A stretch of 64,000 bases of DNA from Branchiostoma floridae. Taxonomy: Eukaryota > Chordata > Leptocardii > Amphioxiformes > Branchiostomatidae. Made by a program: the position numbers and the translations under genes. This document shows positions 1 to 13,000 of this stretch, piece after piece. The stretch lies in NCBI RefSeq assembly GCF_000003815.2, contig NC_049987.1, positions 11,080,714-11,144,713 of the forward strand. Direction: 5' to 3'. The notes beneath the pieces are model-generated. The model did not search any database, had not been told where the DNA came from, and saw nothing but the letters and a program-made list of their open reading frames with translations. Numbering within the stretch: the first letter of the stretch is position 1; the number at the start of each line of letters is the position of its first letter.

Positions 1-71
1 GTCTCATTTCCTTAATATGAGACAATATTCAAGACAGTGCAACTGCTGTGCAAAACTTCGAATTTTGACAG

Positions 72-2987
72 TGACGATGAAGGTGACGCATCTGAAGATA
101 CAGTAATGGTGACAGAATTCTGGGAAGCTGTGTGGCAGTCATTCGTGGCTCTGGTACAGCTGGGTCCGGAGTTCCTGCCAGCGTCATTGTCAGGTATGAC
201 ATTCCCAAATCATTCATGATCATGGCTTTTCTAACTAGAAATACGATATAACTGTAGACTCTGTATCTGGTAAGTAAATATCAGACCTTCTTAATATATT
301 ACCTTGTCGTCCTTTAAACCTCCCTTTCGTTTAGGTCGTATTTCTGCCTTCTTCTGGGGAATCGGCATCCTTGTGGCCATCTCTACTTACACCGCCAACC
401 TGGCTGCTTTCCTGACCGTCAAACACGTAGATAACTCCATCAGTTCTCCAGAGGACCTTCTTGGACAGGTATAATAGATCATCATTAACTGTCCAAGAAA
501 AACATGATAATAGATCATTGTGAAAATAATAATGAAAAAGTTGTTTTGTGTGTTACTGCAGAACTACCCTAAATTATGTATGGTAATCTACATTGTATGA
601 TATTTGTTCTTACATTTTTAGACGGAAATCTCGTATGGTACAATAAGAAACTATGCTACATGGGTGTCATTCAAGACCACTACAACAGAACCGTACAAAT
701 CACTGGGAGTCGTCATGCAGGCCAACGAAGAGTCAGTCCTTGTGGATAACCTACAGGAGGGTCTGGACAAGATGCGTACGGAGAAATATGCGCTGTTCGC
801 GGACAGCGCTGAACTGGATTATCATGTGAGATGCTGTTTGGGCATGTTTAAAGGAAATTTTAATTCATATTCAAAGTAAATTGTCAGTGGATTTGATTGC
901 TTATTCTAAAGTTGTTCTCAAATTTAAAATTTAAAACAAAAACTAAAAAAATATGTTTAAAAAAGGAAACTGTAAGTCTCAGAGAAGGTGCACTGTACTA
1001 AAAAGATTTCCCGTATACGTATTCAATTTCGGCACAATTTTCTGTTCTCCATCTCAGGCTAGCCGTAAACCCTGTGATCTACAGTTTATCGGGCGGCTGT
1101 TCTGGCAGACAGGGTACGGGATTTTCCTGCCTAAGAACTCCAGATACACCATGGAGTTCAACAGGGTCATTGTGGCTGCAAAAGAAAGGGGCGTTTTCGA
1201 CGCATTGGACGCCAAGTGGTGAGTACTGTTATTGCAGATTATATAAATGAGCAAAAAAGTGCCCAAAAGAGAACGTATATTGCTTGACCAAAACTACTGA
1301 CGTGACTCGCCGTCCAGATTTTGGAAATTTTTTTTTGCCCAGCCTTTTATTGTCTAAATTAGCTCTACTTTACAGGAGAAAGAATAGGATACAACAAAGA
1401 TATCCTATAGACTTACTTTTCTTTCTTATATAGGATCAAAAGCCAGGAGTGTTCCGGAACCAAAAAGACTGTGTTGGAATCCTCTGTGATCGGACTACAG
1501 GACATGTTGGGTGTGTTCGTGCTGGTGTATGGGGGCATGGCGTTGGCTCTCATCGTGCTGATTGGTGAATTCGTCTACAAATGTGCCCAAGATGTGAAGA
1601 AATATGAAGATGCTCATGTAAGATTATTGTATTTATGTTGTAGCTTTATCCCTTTCTATGGAATATTGGAAAACTCAGCAATACTACATTAACCCTATCT
1701 AGACCAGGGGGGGCTTAAAGTGCCTGCGCCAACTTTGACGTCATATAACTGGCGAACAACGTGTGCTAGAACTACGAAACTTGTTGACTTTTCCTAAAAT
1801 ATTGTTGGCAACAATTCTGTGAAAAAAAATTTAGTTTGTGATTTTTCGTGTTGCCATGGCAACGGGTTTCTGACAGGCATATCTTCCCAAATTTACTAAT
1901 TTCAGTTTGAATTATGGGATTTCATGGTTTTATTGCTACATCAAACTTGTTTATTTATATCATGAACATCCTGTGTAATTTTAAGTCACATTTCAAATCA
2001 AATATTTGTAAATTATGCTAATTTGATGACGTCATGGGTCGAAATCCAAGATGGCGGACAATGTCATTTTCAACGATAAATACATGTAATTTTTGCTCAA
2101 ATACCGTCAAAATCTTTTATTTTCTTACCAAACACAATCACTTGATCATTTTAGTCCATTTCAATTGGGTTTTGGGGTTATATGTGGCAAAAGGAGTATT
2201 TTAGAAAATTCAAGCTTGTCGATCCAAGATGGCGGACAAATTACGTCATTTTCTGACGTCATATAGACGTCAGTGTCGTCGTCATTGGCAACAAAAGACT
2301 TAGCAGACTTAGACACTAATAAGATATGCTTTATAGTCATCATTTTGTCCAATTCATTTAAGTATAGCGGAAATTTCATATTTTGACGATTTTAGCCAAA
2401 AATATGACATTATGACGTCATAATTACGTCATATTACGTCATAACGATACCAAAAATACAGAAAATGTTAAAATACACTAGTACATCATCCCCTCTAAAT
2501 TTGGTGCTCGTAACCCAAGCCGTTTTGAAATTACGAAATTACAAAAGAGCCCCCCCCCGTCCCAGGAATCCCAAAAAAGCCTGGTCTAGATAGGGTTAAT
2601 GTTGTCGTATTTATGTTCAAGCCAGGGTCTGTTTGGTCTACAATGTACGTAAAAGGTTCGGAAAATGATTGAATGATTTTATGTATTTGAGAGTATTATA
2701 TTAAGTTTGCCTTAGTTGTTTCATACTGTGTATCTTTTCTTCTCAATCGCACGAGATGAAAAAAATAACACACATATTTCTTCTCATTCCTTTAGCCGAA
2801 GACTCTCACAGAAGCAGCAAAGACACGTCTAAAGATGATATTCTCCCGTAAGAAGTCAAAGGAGGGCAGCAAGAAGGAAGGCTTGAATTCAAATATTAGA
2901 AAGAATGAAGCCTTGAGTTCAAACATTAGCATTTTCGCTGACCTTGCTTTATCAAAAGCATCTCCAACGTATTCGTTTGATGCTTAA
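72..2987 (+). CDS. iGluR gene 1, 3' half (pore loop to C-terminus)
   Basis: Ligand-gated cation channel subunit of the plasma membrane; the 5' exons lie upstream of the window. Exons: E 72-193, F 335-468, G 622-825, H 1058-1218, I 1434-1617, J 2796-2987, ending in TAA. All have AG/GT borders, and phases join in frame. Exon E gives a short acidic linker and the pore loop FWEAVWQSFVALVQLGPEF. F carries TM3 with TYTANLAAFLTV, the iGluR gate signature. G and H form S2 of the ligand-binding domain (YALFADSAELDY, with Asp where AMPA receptors have the ligand-contacting Glu705). I is TM4 (GVFVLVYGGMALALIVLIGEF). J is a 63-residue basic then mixed tail, longer than in its paralogs. The pore exon ends LPASLSG, where most copies have LPRSLSG. 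A MITE occupies the I-J intron. No lesion is seen in the visible exons. Confidence 0.9.
1689..2599. mobile_element. piggyBac-like MITE (TTAA-flanked)
   Basis: A 911-bp non-autonomous DNA element in the I-J intron of gene 1. It opens with TTAACCCTATCTAGACCAGG and closes with the exact reverse complement. TTAA at both edges is the piggyBac-type target site. No transposase ORF is seen. The interior holds several TGACGTCA palindromes, two CAAGATGGCGGAC motifs and a GTTGCCATGGCAAC palindrome. Related copies lie at 30700-31659, 38425-38746 and, truncated, at 28985-29433; 59491-60371 shares internal motifs in reverse orientation. Confidence 0.85.
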
Positions 2988-3951
2988 CACAGACGTCTTG
3001 CAAAGCCACACATATTAGATGTACATGTCCGGGAAACTTTATATGCACTACGCTCCGTACAAAATAAGAACGCATGTGTTGCTTGAGATATATGGCAAAC
3101 TGTTGCGTCTCTTCGAATTCATCCTGTCACTTGATCACTAATTACCTATAAATCCATGCAGTGTGTGATCTAGTGCTAACTATGCTTTGAAATACAGTAT
3201 ATCTGAACCCAGCTACTTCTTCATGTGAAAAAACAGAAGACACCTTAAGCAGGGTGATATGTCTTATGTGCAATACAGAGTATGATTGTACATCCAAACG
3301 TAAATATCAATGAAGTGTTTATAGAACTCACGAACCTTCATGTATAAAGGGTTAATGACCCGCCTCGAGTTATATATGGTGTCATTTGCTATAACTACCG
3401 AATAAACCCACCGAGTGAGTGCAGGTGCATGATGTGCATCATAAAAATCAAAAACTTCATCTATTCAGACAATCGAATTCATAGGTTGTGCTATTTCTTG
3501 GCTCTACATCAAATACATCAATTCTGAGAAATCGTTAGAAAGTATATATCACACCTCACGATGGAGAATACTTCGATCATATGGCTTCCCACTCAGGTTT
3601 ATAAACATCTTAAGACGTGTAAGACAGAATGTCGTAGTTATAGTCGTTAACATCAGACGATTGCAGGGTTGGCCAACGTTGGGATGTTTGTATCCTTTAG
3701 CTGACTCCACTTTATGTGTTGAAAGTGAAGTTGATCATGAAAAACGTCAAGCACATTTAGGCCTACGTCACATTTCAAAACCTAGGCCCGACCGAGCAGC
3801 TTTCTGGAACGAATACAAAAGACACCAAACTACACAAGACGTAAAGAGAATTGTCGTGGGCAGTATTTGTTTTATTTTACATATACATTTCTATTTTTCT
3901 TCTCCAGAAACAGTCCGGCCGGGCCCTGGTTTGGAAATGTAACGTTAGCGT
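2988..3951. repeat. Gene 1 3' flank; segment 3400-3640 duplicated at 15290-15510
   Basis: Non-coding 3' flank of gene 1 with an AATAAA at 3401-3406. The stretch 3400-3640 (around CACCGAGTGAGTGCAG, GATGTGCATCA and TATAAACATCTTAA) is recognisably repeated at 15290-15510 downstream of gene 2. The duplication unit of the array therefore includes intergenic DNA. Open frames here have no recognisable protein features. Confidence 0.6.
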
Positions 3952-4195
3952 TACCCTGACCATCGACTTCATTGGAATTAACAAGGTCGATACCCATTTC
4001 TTTATCAAATAAGTGTCGCAAATTGAATGGAATCATTGTGCAATTGGTTAATAGAGGCGTGTGAAAAATGAACATGCATTTTGGGGAGGAGAGAAATTGA
4101 GAAATCAGCACAGTGCATGTCACGATTTTTAGTGGTCGGTGTTTTATATTGTTATAGATTTACTGTCAGTAGTTCAGTGTACATTTTTGGGGCGA
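3952..4195 (+). pseudogene. Ghost iGluR copy: 5' flank and intron 1 remnant
   Basis: Bases 3952-4135 align by eye to the DNA just upstream of gene 5 (41660-41850: ATCGACTTCATTGG, CAAATAAGTGTCGCAA, GAGAAATTGAGAAATCA, TTTTTAGTGGTCGGTG). The match then jumps directly to intron 1 sequence of the same gene (TACTGTC.GTAGTTCAGTGTACATTTT, as at 42035-42065). The signal-peptide exon that lies between these blocks in gene 5 is missing. The rest of the gene body is absent; a foldback element follows at 4232. The matching 3' flank reappears at 7978-8100. Confidence 0.7.
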
Positions 4196-4231
4196 AGAAT
4201 AAATGGTTTGAATGAATATGCCTGTCAAGCT

Positions 4232-7200
4232 GAGAAGGGGCTGCACGAGCAACCTCCATGGAGGAGCTCTACAGAGCTGACCTCCATGGAGGTTGCTCGT
4301 TCAGCCCTCCAGCTCCACCGTGCGAGCTCTATGCGCTATGAATACAAACACTTGGTTCTCGTCACCTTCATGGAATTTTTAGTACGACATGGAGGAGGTT
4401 CTCTCGTAGAGGACAAACAACCGGACTGAACAGCTGTACGCAAAACATGGTACACGGGCTATGAATGTTTTTTGATTCACGTCACCCAAAACACCAATTG
4501 ATCTTAGCGCTCTATACAGTAACAGAGGGCTGTTTGAGTAGCGCTCTACGGGTTATGACTGTAAACACTTGGTTCACGAAACCCAAAACAAATCGGTCTT
4601 AGGGCTCCATTCAGAGATACTGTAAACAACAAACACACAGAGCCGATAGCTGATCGAGCAGCTCCACGGGCTATATGAAGGTAAACCTTTGGTTCACGTC
4701 ACCATCAACAAATCGGTGTTTAGGGCTCTATACAGGGATACTNNNNNNNNNNNNNNNNNNNNNNNNNNNNNNNNNNNNNNNNNNNNNNNNNNNNNNNNNN
4801 NNNNNNNNNNNNNNNNNNNNNNNNNNNNNNNNNNNNNNNNNNNNNNNNNNNNNNNNNNNNNNNNNNNNNNNNNNNNNNNNNNNNNNNNNNNNNNNNNNNN
4901 NNNNNNNNNNNNNNNNNNNNNNNNNNNNNNNNNNNNNNNNNNNNNNNNNNNNNNNNNNNNNNNNNNNNNNNNNNNNNNNNNNNNNNNNNNNNNNNNNNNN
5001 NNNNNNNNNNNNNNNNNNNNNNNNNNNNNNNNNNNNNNNNNNNNNNNNNNNNNNNNNNNNNNNNNNNNNNNNNNNNNNNNNNNNNNNNNNNNNNNNNNNG
5101 ATACTGTAAACAACAAACACACGGAGCCGATAACTGATCGAGCAACTCCACGGGCTATATGAATGTAAACACTTGGTTCACGTCACCCAAAACAAATCGG
5201 TCAGAGGTCTGTCCAAGCAGTCCTCTACGGGCTTTGAATGTAAACATTTGGTTCACGTCACCCAAAACAAATCGGTCAGAGGTCTGTCCTCTACGGGCTT
5301 TGAATGTAAACACGACATAACCTTTGCTTTATCAATTTTTCTAGAGTAACTGATAACAAAGGCATAAAGCACTGTACATGTACAACTGATGAAAAATACA
5401 TTAGATACCTACAGCACCCACTGATCTCTATCCATATAAACATTGCACACGGTACGCCAAGTTTAGATTTACAGCTCAAATGGTTCTAAAGAAAAATGTT
5501 ATGTTACGTTACTGCCAGTTACTGACCAACCTATCTTTGATGTTCATGATCCTCAGAATCAACACTTGTACATGTATGGAAAGGTTATTTGCAACAAATT
5601 ACTTCATACAGAGGTTTCGAGAAGCTCGTTGTTCTGTCAAGCAGAGATTGGTGGGAAAATCGCGACCTTTTCCTTTCATAATTTTTTTCGACCTTCAAAA
5701 AAAATATGAATCAAAGGAAATGGTCACGATTTTCCCCACGGACCTCTGTTTGGGGACTACGTCATAGGCCAGAAAGCCAGCTGCTTCTGGCGTCAGTGTT
5801 CTGGTGTGGCAAGGGCGCGCTTTGAGACGATTTCTGATTAGCACGGAGGTGCGAACTTTCAGCTTTCCTTGCGAGAGCCGACATATAAACAATGCACCGC
5901 TTGCTTCATTCAATAATCGGGTTGTTTTTTGTTCTTTCAACCTTTGTATCAAACCAAGGATTTTTTAAGCTCCTTGATCAAACCATACAAAAAATTAATA
6001 ATTATTACAAGTGTTTGTGTGCATTGCGCGCGCGTGCGTGTGTGTCGGGGGGGGGGGGGGGGGTGGCGTTCTGTTGCCCACTTTGCAAAAACAACATGTG
6101 GTTGCATAAAAGAAATATTTAGACCTGTTGCAAACCTCGTTCCAAGGAAGTTTTACCTCATTGCCCGTATCCGACAAGGATGGGTGGATTTGTTTTGGGT
6201 GACGTGAACCAAGTGTTTACATTTATATAGCCCGTGGAGCTTCTCAAACAGCTATCGGCTCCGTGTGTTTGTTGTTTACAGTATCTCTGTATGGAGCCCT
6301 TAAAACACCGATTTGTTGATGGTGACGTGAACCAAGTATTTACATTTATATAGCCCGTGGAGCTGCTCAAACAGCTTTCGGCTCCGTGTGTTTGTTGTTA
6401 ACAGTATCTCTGTAAAGCCCGTGGAGCGCTGCTTGGACAGACCTCTGACCGATTTGTTTTGGGTGACGTGAACCAAATGTTTACATTCAAAGCCCGTAGA
6501 GGGCTGCTTGGACAGACCTCTGACCGATTTGTTTTGGGTGACGTGAACCAAATGTTAACATTCAAAGCCCGTAGAGGGCTGCTTGGACAGACCTCTGACC
6601 GATTTGTTTTGGGTGACGTGAACCAAATGTTTACATTCAAAGCCCGTAGAGGGCTGCTTGGACAGACCTCTGACCGATTTGTTTTGGGTGACGTGAACCA
6701 AATGTTTACATTCAAAGCCCGTAGAGGGCTGCTTGGACAGACCTCTGACCGATTTGTTTTGGGTGACGTGAACCAAATGTTTACATTCATAGCCCGTGGA
6801 GCTGCTCAAACAGCTATCGGCTCTGTGTGTTTGTTGTTTACAATATCCCTGTAAAGAGCCCTAAACACCGATTTGTTGATGGTGACGTGAACCAAGTGTT
6901 TACATTCATATAGCCCGTGGAGCTGCTTGATCAGTTATCGGCTCAGTGTGTTTGTTGTTTACAGTATCCCTGTATGGAGCCCTAAACACCGATTTGTTGA
7001 TGGTGACGTGAACCAAGTGTTTACATTCATATAGCCTGTGGAGCTGCTCAAATAGCTATCGGCTCCGTGTGTTTGGTGTTTACAATATCTGTGTATGGAG
7101 CCCTAAACACCGATTTGTTGATGGTGACGTGAACCAAGTGTTTACATTTATATAGCCCGTGGAGCTGCTCAAACAGCTTTCGGCTCCGTGTGTTTGTTGT

Positions 7201-7957
7201 TTACAGTATCTCTGTATGGAGCCCTAAACACCGATTTGTTGATGGTGACGTGAACCAAATGTTTACATTCATATAGCCCGTGGAGCAGCTCAAACAGCTA
7301 TCGGCTCTGTGTGTTTGTTGTTTACAATATCCCTGTAAAGAGCCCTAAACACCGATTTGTTGATGGTGACGTGAACCAAGTGTTTACATTCATATAGCCC
7401 GTGGAGCTGCTCGATCAGCTATCGGCTCTGTGTGTTTGTTGTTTACAGTATCTCTGTATGGAGCCCTAAACACCGATTTGTTGATAATGACGTGAACCAA
7501 GTGTTTACATTCATATAGCCCGTGGAGCTGCTCGATCAGCTATCGGCTCTGTGTGTTTGTTGTTTACAGTATCTCTGAATGGAGCCCTAAGACCGATTTG
7601 TTTTGGGTTTCGTGAACCAAGTGTTTACAGTCATAACCCGTAGAGCGCTACTCAAACAGCCCTCTGTTACTGTATAGAGCGCTAAGATCAATTGGTGTTT
7701 TGGGTGACGTGAATCAAAAAACATTCATAGCCCGTGTACCATGTTTTGCGTACAGCTGTTCAGTCCGGTTGTTTGTCCTCTACGAGAGAACCTCCTCCAT
7801 GTCGTACTAAAAATTCCATGATGGTGACGAGAACCAAGTGTTTGTATTCATAGCGCATAGAACTCGCACGGTGGAGCTGGAGGGCTGAACGAGCAACCTC
7901 CATGGAGGTCAGCTCTGTAGAGCTCCTCCATGGAGGTTGCTCGTGCAGCCCCTATTG
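4232..7957. mobile_element. Foldback transposon with long composite inverted repeats
   Basis: Two arms of 1-1.8 kb (about 4237-5310 and 6170-7952) are reverse complements. The outer tips GGGGCTGCACGAGCAACC and GGTTGCTCGTGCAGCCCC match exactly. The right arm is built of tandem units: about five of roughly 75 bp at 6417-6790 (GACAGACCTCTGACCGATTT core) and about eight of roughly 121 bp at 6230-6410 and 6788-7620 (GGAGCTGCTC...CAGCTATCGGCTC core). GTCAAGCT occurs on both sides (4224-4231 and 7958-7965), a plausible 8-bp target duplication. The loop (about 5310-6170) has a (GT)n(G)n tract near 6030-6063 and no transposase. Open frames in the arms are repeat artefacts. Confidence 0.85.
4743..5099. 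other. Assembly gap (357 N)
   Basis: Run of N inside the left arm of the foldback element. The right arm is longer than the visible left arm, so tandem units have probably been lost here. Confidence 0.99.
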
Positions 7958-7977
7958 GTCAAGCTTCATCGAGGTCT

Positions 7978-8100
7978 ATGACATCCAATCTGGTCCCTTC
8001 ATCTTGTCACCTGATAGTTTATGACCTATCCATTCGCTTATCCACTTGTGACATCTAGTGCCCAATTTGCTGAAAATTAAAACATATCTGAAAAGGCATT
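7978..8100 (+). pseudogene. Ghost iGluR copy: 3' flank remnant
   Basis: The blocks TGTCACCTGATAGTTTATGA, TCTATGACATCCAA and AAAATTAAAACATATCTGAAA match the 3' flanks of genes 2 (about 14160-14290), 3 (about 34765-34860) and 4 (about 40090-40210). With the 5' remnant at 3952-4195 this brackets a deleted array member. Confidence 0.65.
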
Positions 8101-9073
8101 TGTGTTCTCTTGGTAAATTACATTATGAAACAAAGTAAACTTTACTCAACCAACACGGAAAATTTGGGTAAGTCCCAGCTCTTTTTGTGTTGGTTACTTT
8201 CATATCTAAAAACATTTCAAAAGCGTTTAACCAGGCATTGTTAAAGTCAGTAAAACTATGTATATCTATATGAAATGTAAGACACGGTTGTACATGCAAA
8301 CATAAATGTTTATGAAGTGTTTAATAAAATTTAGAAATAAAGAACAAGAATTTTCACGATAGAATTGCTTATAATGGGTGGATGTTTAAGTCACATAAGC
8401 AAATACGTCTGTAACAATGTCATCTTAGATTATAAAGCAAGGATGATCACACTTGCACTTAAAATCTCTAGTTGATTTGTGGCAACGTCACACTAGGTGG
8501 CGCAGTTGCACTTGCACTGAGCATTCGAAGAAACATTTCTATGAAGACTTGTGCATTGCGTATTATTGCCCTTGCCTTTCTTTGGACCAAATTAGAAATC
8601 TCCTACACTAAAACTAAGCTGTTGCAAAGTCGACAAAGGTATATTTAAATATTCCATTGATCATGCAATTGCACATGCAACGAAATATTTTATTGCATTT
8701 TTATGCCATATGTCGTAAGATGTGCTCATTCTGCACCTTTGTTATCATAATTAACAAGAAATATGTTTCACCGTTCAGATGTATCTTAAGATCTAGTGAC
8801 ATATTTAAAACTGATGAAGACTAAAATCAAAGTGTTTTCCAACATATATGATAACATCGATAACATTGCAGTGTCTTGGTGTAGAATAAAGGTCATTAGA
8901 TTTGTAATATCGATGGCTGAGGCAGCACTTCAGAAGGTAAATCATCAAGCAACCGCTAGTTGTGTAAGTTACACCATCGGCATCGTTTAAGAGTGTAATG
9001 TTAGTCATTGCTATAGCTACAATTATGAACAGAAGGCATTTTAGGGTTGACGTCGGATTATTTTCACCTGCGC
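8101..9073. other. Intergenic DNA, no gene seen
   Basis: AT-rich spacer. A short block near 8490-8515 (CACTAGGTGGCGCAGTTG) recurs at 14550 and 40465. The block 8945-9050 (TGTGTAAGTTACA, ATTATGAACAGAAG) recurs at 35205-35280. These are traces of duplicated intergenic units. No exon is supported. Confidence 0.6.
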
Positions 9074-9168
9074 TGACTCAACAGGTCTAAACAGAGAAGT
9101 GCATCATGAAAAATTCAAGCAAATCTACCCTGATCTTCAACACCATTTGTCTTTACAAGGTCTGTTCC
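9074..9168 (+). promoter_or_regulatory. Conserved upstream block of gene 2
   Basis: About 95 bp beginning GACTCAACAGGTCTAA and containing GTGCATCATGAAAAATTCAA. It is strongly conserved upstream of gene 4 (35316-35410) and gene 5 (41615-41710). An ATG at 9106 opens a 34-codon frame that starts MKNSSKSTLI. It could be promoter, 5' leader with an upstream ORF, or simply duplicated flank. In gene 2 the spacing to the start codon (about 0.84 kb) is stretched by inserted DNA. Confidence 0.45.
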
Positions 9169-10006
9169 AAATTGACCGGAACCATAGTACTAGAATTGTG
9201 TTATAGATAAGGACAGACAAATTGAAAGGTATAATATTCCACTTGCCATACAGTTTCAGAATTAAGTTTATTCACCACTAAAGGAATAGTGATAATGCAG
9301 AAAAGTCAGTTCAGCACCAAGGACAATGTCCAATCATTAGTAATACCTGTGTATTTTTTTCTCACATGGGCAAGGTCTTTGTTGTCAGTTTTAAAGTAGG
9401 CTGAAGTGAAGAAATCCACACTTAAAATGTAGAATATGCACGTAGCATAAAAATGTTTTTTTTCTATGCTGTGACCACACCTCATCTTTAGCAGCTGTGC
9501 TGACATTTATATTAGCTCTAATAATCGACAGTAACTATGACATCATTCAGTACAAATTGTTAGCTTTCCCATAATAAATAAATGTAACTTCATGGGGCAA
9601 TTTCAAAGTAAATTAACTCAAAATAATTGATATTAAACTAGTACCGTTTTTCAAGCAGATGTGGGGTTTTTCTTTTTTACTTGCTTGACAAAAAGCTACG
9701 GGGAAAACATTGTGCACTTTCAAAAAAAAAATGCTGCATTATTAATCTTTTATTACGTTTGCTATTTTGGAAATTTGATGCATTTCGTATTCATATTCAT
9801 GCTGGCTACTTGAAAAGACATGTTACTCTTGTTTGGGTATGCAGGATGTGTACCGTTTATTGTTCCTAAAATGCCCGGGAACCCTGCACTGGGAGTGAGT
9901 TTTGGTATAGAAAGCCAACCACGGTGGTCTAAACCCAGCTCACGTTCCAAATAAGTGTGAGAACAATTTGACGCTTGGTGAATTCTGCTCAGAGAAAATT
10001 ACTGAT

Positions 10007-13000
10007 ATGGCAACATCACTCGTTAGAGCAGCCCTGTTTTTGGTTACTGTAACATCCTTTGTTGCGGGGTACAGCGTTGAGCGGTTAGGTGAGTTGGCGT
10101 ATGTCTTTTGTGGAAAAGAGAACTCAATAGATGTTTTATGAGAAAGGTTTTTTTCTGTTTTGTACTGCCAATAGTTTAGTGAGAGTAAATCATGTATAGT
10201 TTGGAATGAATATGCATGACAAGTCCACGAAATATGAGTCATCGTACTCTCATCCGGGACAAGTTTCTTGCTAATCATTTTGTGGCGAGCAGAATCTTGT
10301 TCCCTTCACAAACTGTCAGACAGACTTATAGCGTGTTAGCATACAGCCTGCTAAGTTTGCGTTACGTGGCGTACAATTACTATGTTTCCCCTTATAAAAA
10401 CACATTGTTTTGCTTTTTCTGTCCTTTTCTGTCAGTAGCCGATAAGGGAATATGCTAGATATCAGCTGTTGTATATTAATACCAATAATTTTTACAGGAT
10501 ACTACAGGTCGAGCCTAATGATATGGTATAATAATGTTAATGACTAGGCCCCAAATTCAAGCAGATGTAGGGGTTTTCTTTTTTACTAGCTTGACAAAAG
10601 CTAGGGGGGAAACATTCTGCACTTTCACACAAAAATGCTGCATTATTAATCTTTTGTTTACGTTTGCTATTCTGAAAATTTAATGAATATCATATTCATA
10701 TTCGGATTGGCTAATTGCGAAGACATGTAACTCTTGTTTGGGTCTGCAGGATTTGATCCGTATATGTCTGACCTGAGCAACAGAACCCTGCGTGTGGTCA
10801 CTATCGCTGCGGATGGCTTCGTCTTGATATCAGATGTGGACAAAGACGGGAACAACGTCACGGGGAACGACAGATTTCAGGGTTAGTTCGTTCGACACTT
10901 GTAAGGCTGAAGGTATTTTTTACATATTCAGTACCCGTGCCTATCCATTATTTTGGGAAAGTACAGAATGCAAAATATCTTCAAGCAACAGCGGTTTTAT
11001 CTCATTTGAATGAAACTGATAGACAACGTAGATGCAAGTTAAGTTTGATCATGACACTAGTGTAAAGAACTTAATCTGTAACATATTTTCAACTATACCA
11101 CCATATACATGCTTACTGTACATGTGACTTTTTCATCTTTGTCTGATTCATCAATGCATACTATGTATGTACATGCATTAAAAAGAGTTTCAATGGTGAA
11201 CTGGGACCTTTTACAGGATTTTGTATGGACTTGTTCTCATGGATATCCACTGAACTTGGGTTCAAGTACGAGTACTATGAAGTCGAAGATGGAAATTTTG
11301 GTGTCTACGACTGGAAAACAAGGAAATGGGACGGGATGATTGGTGATGTGTTGTATGGGGTAAGACTATTATTAACATCAATTACCAACTATGCACAATC
11401 ATTAACATGTGTGGTTATATCTATTTATACAATACTAACAATTGCAATATGAAAACGGCAAAAATTATTAATGATTTGGTGTCATGACATAACATTGTGT
11501 GATTTCGGTAAAGCCTGGTATTCTGTACATTGTAATGTTATTGAATCTCCACAGAAAGCCGACATCGCTCTGGCCTCCTTTTTCATCACATCTGAAAGAC
11601 AAGCAGTTGGGGATTTCACTCTTCCATACTACAACAGCGGAAGGATATTTGCCATGAAGAGAACAGCATCAAGGTGCACATTCATGTTCATAACATTTTA
11701 AATACCTATACAATATATATGGTATGTCTTGATGTGCTAAAAAGAACACACATGAAATCTGATTCACTTCAGCAGAGATATTTTCGCTGGTATTAATCAG
11801 TAAACTCCAGGGTGATATACAGTAAAATCATATCTTATAACTTATAGGACATCAAGTGTCTGGGGCTTCATCGGACCATTTCAGAAGGAACTGTGGGCCA
11901 CCATCTTGTTGACGGCCTTGGCGGTAGGACTCTTTCAAGGTGTTGCCAATTTAGCAACAAAGGACATGTAAGACGTAACGCGTCTTTATTGATTCAGTTT
12001 AAAGTCTTGAGAAGCGTAAATGTCGACAAACCAAAATCGTCGCTGAATATTTGACTTTGATTAATGGGAAGGAAAGCTCTGTATTGTAAATGTAATATGG
12101 TAGGACAGAATTTCTACTTTACTTTATTTCTTGTCTGAGACAACATCCAGGACACTGTAACTGCTTTACTAAACATCTGACAGAGACGAAGAAAGTGACG
12201 CATCTGAAGACAAATATGAAGCTTATAAAGAGAGAGGTTTCTGGGAGGCTGTGTGGCAGTCATTCGTGGCTCTGGTTCAGCTGGGTCCGGAGTTCCTGCC
12301 GAGGTCATTATCAGGTATGACATTCATTCATTATTGATGAGTTTTGTTTCAGAGGAAGACGCTGTAACTGTGATCTTGTAATGTTGTTACTTTGTCGTCT
12401 TTTTAACTTCGCTTTTACCTAGGTCGCGTTTCTGCATTCTTCTGGGGAGTCGGCATCCTTGTGGCCATCTCTACTTACACCGCCAACCTGGCTGCTTTCC
12501 TGACAGTCAGGAACGTGGACAAGTCGATCACCTCTGCCGAGGATCTTCTTAGACAGGTACAATAGAACATCATGGCATTAGCTGTCTTAGAATGAGAATG
12601 GTTGATTGTAAAATCAATTTAAAAAAAGACGATAATAAGATATCATGTTTTGGTGTGTATTGCCAGGTAAGGTCCCTGTATAGAATATGTATGGTAATCC
12701 TTCTTGAACCTTTTTTTTTACATGATTAGACGGAAATCTCTTATGGTGCAATAAGAAACTATGCTACATGGGCGTCATTCAAGACAACAACAACAGAACC
12801 GTACAAATCACTGGGAGTCGTCATGCAGGCCAATGAAGAGTCGGTCATTGTGGATGACCTACAGGAGGGTCTGGACAAGATGCGTCGGGAGAAATATGCA
12901 CTGTTCTCGGACACCACTGAGCTGGACTACCACGTAAGACGCTTTCCAGATGCATTTAAGAGAAAGATTTAATGTTTTTATTATCATTTAAAGTACAAGA

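Noticed and set aside
4675-5162. Long frames through the N run
   Set aside because: They are open only because N is translated as X.
6398-6854. 130-residue frames on both strands with repeated NVNIWFTSPKTN or DVNQMFTFKARRG units
   Set aside because: They follow exactly from the 75-bp tandem units of the foldback arm, and each strand gives a similar frame. No independent coding signal.
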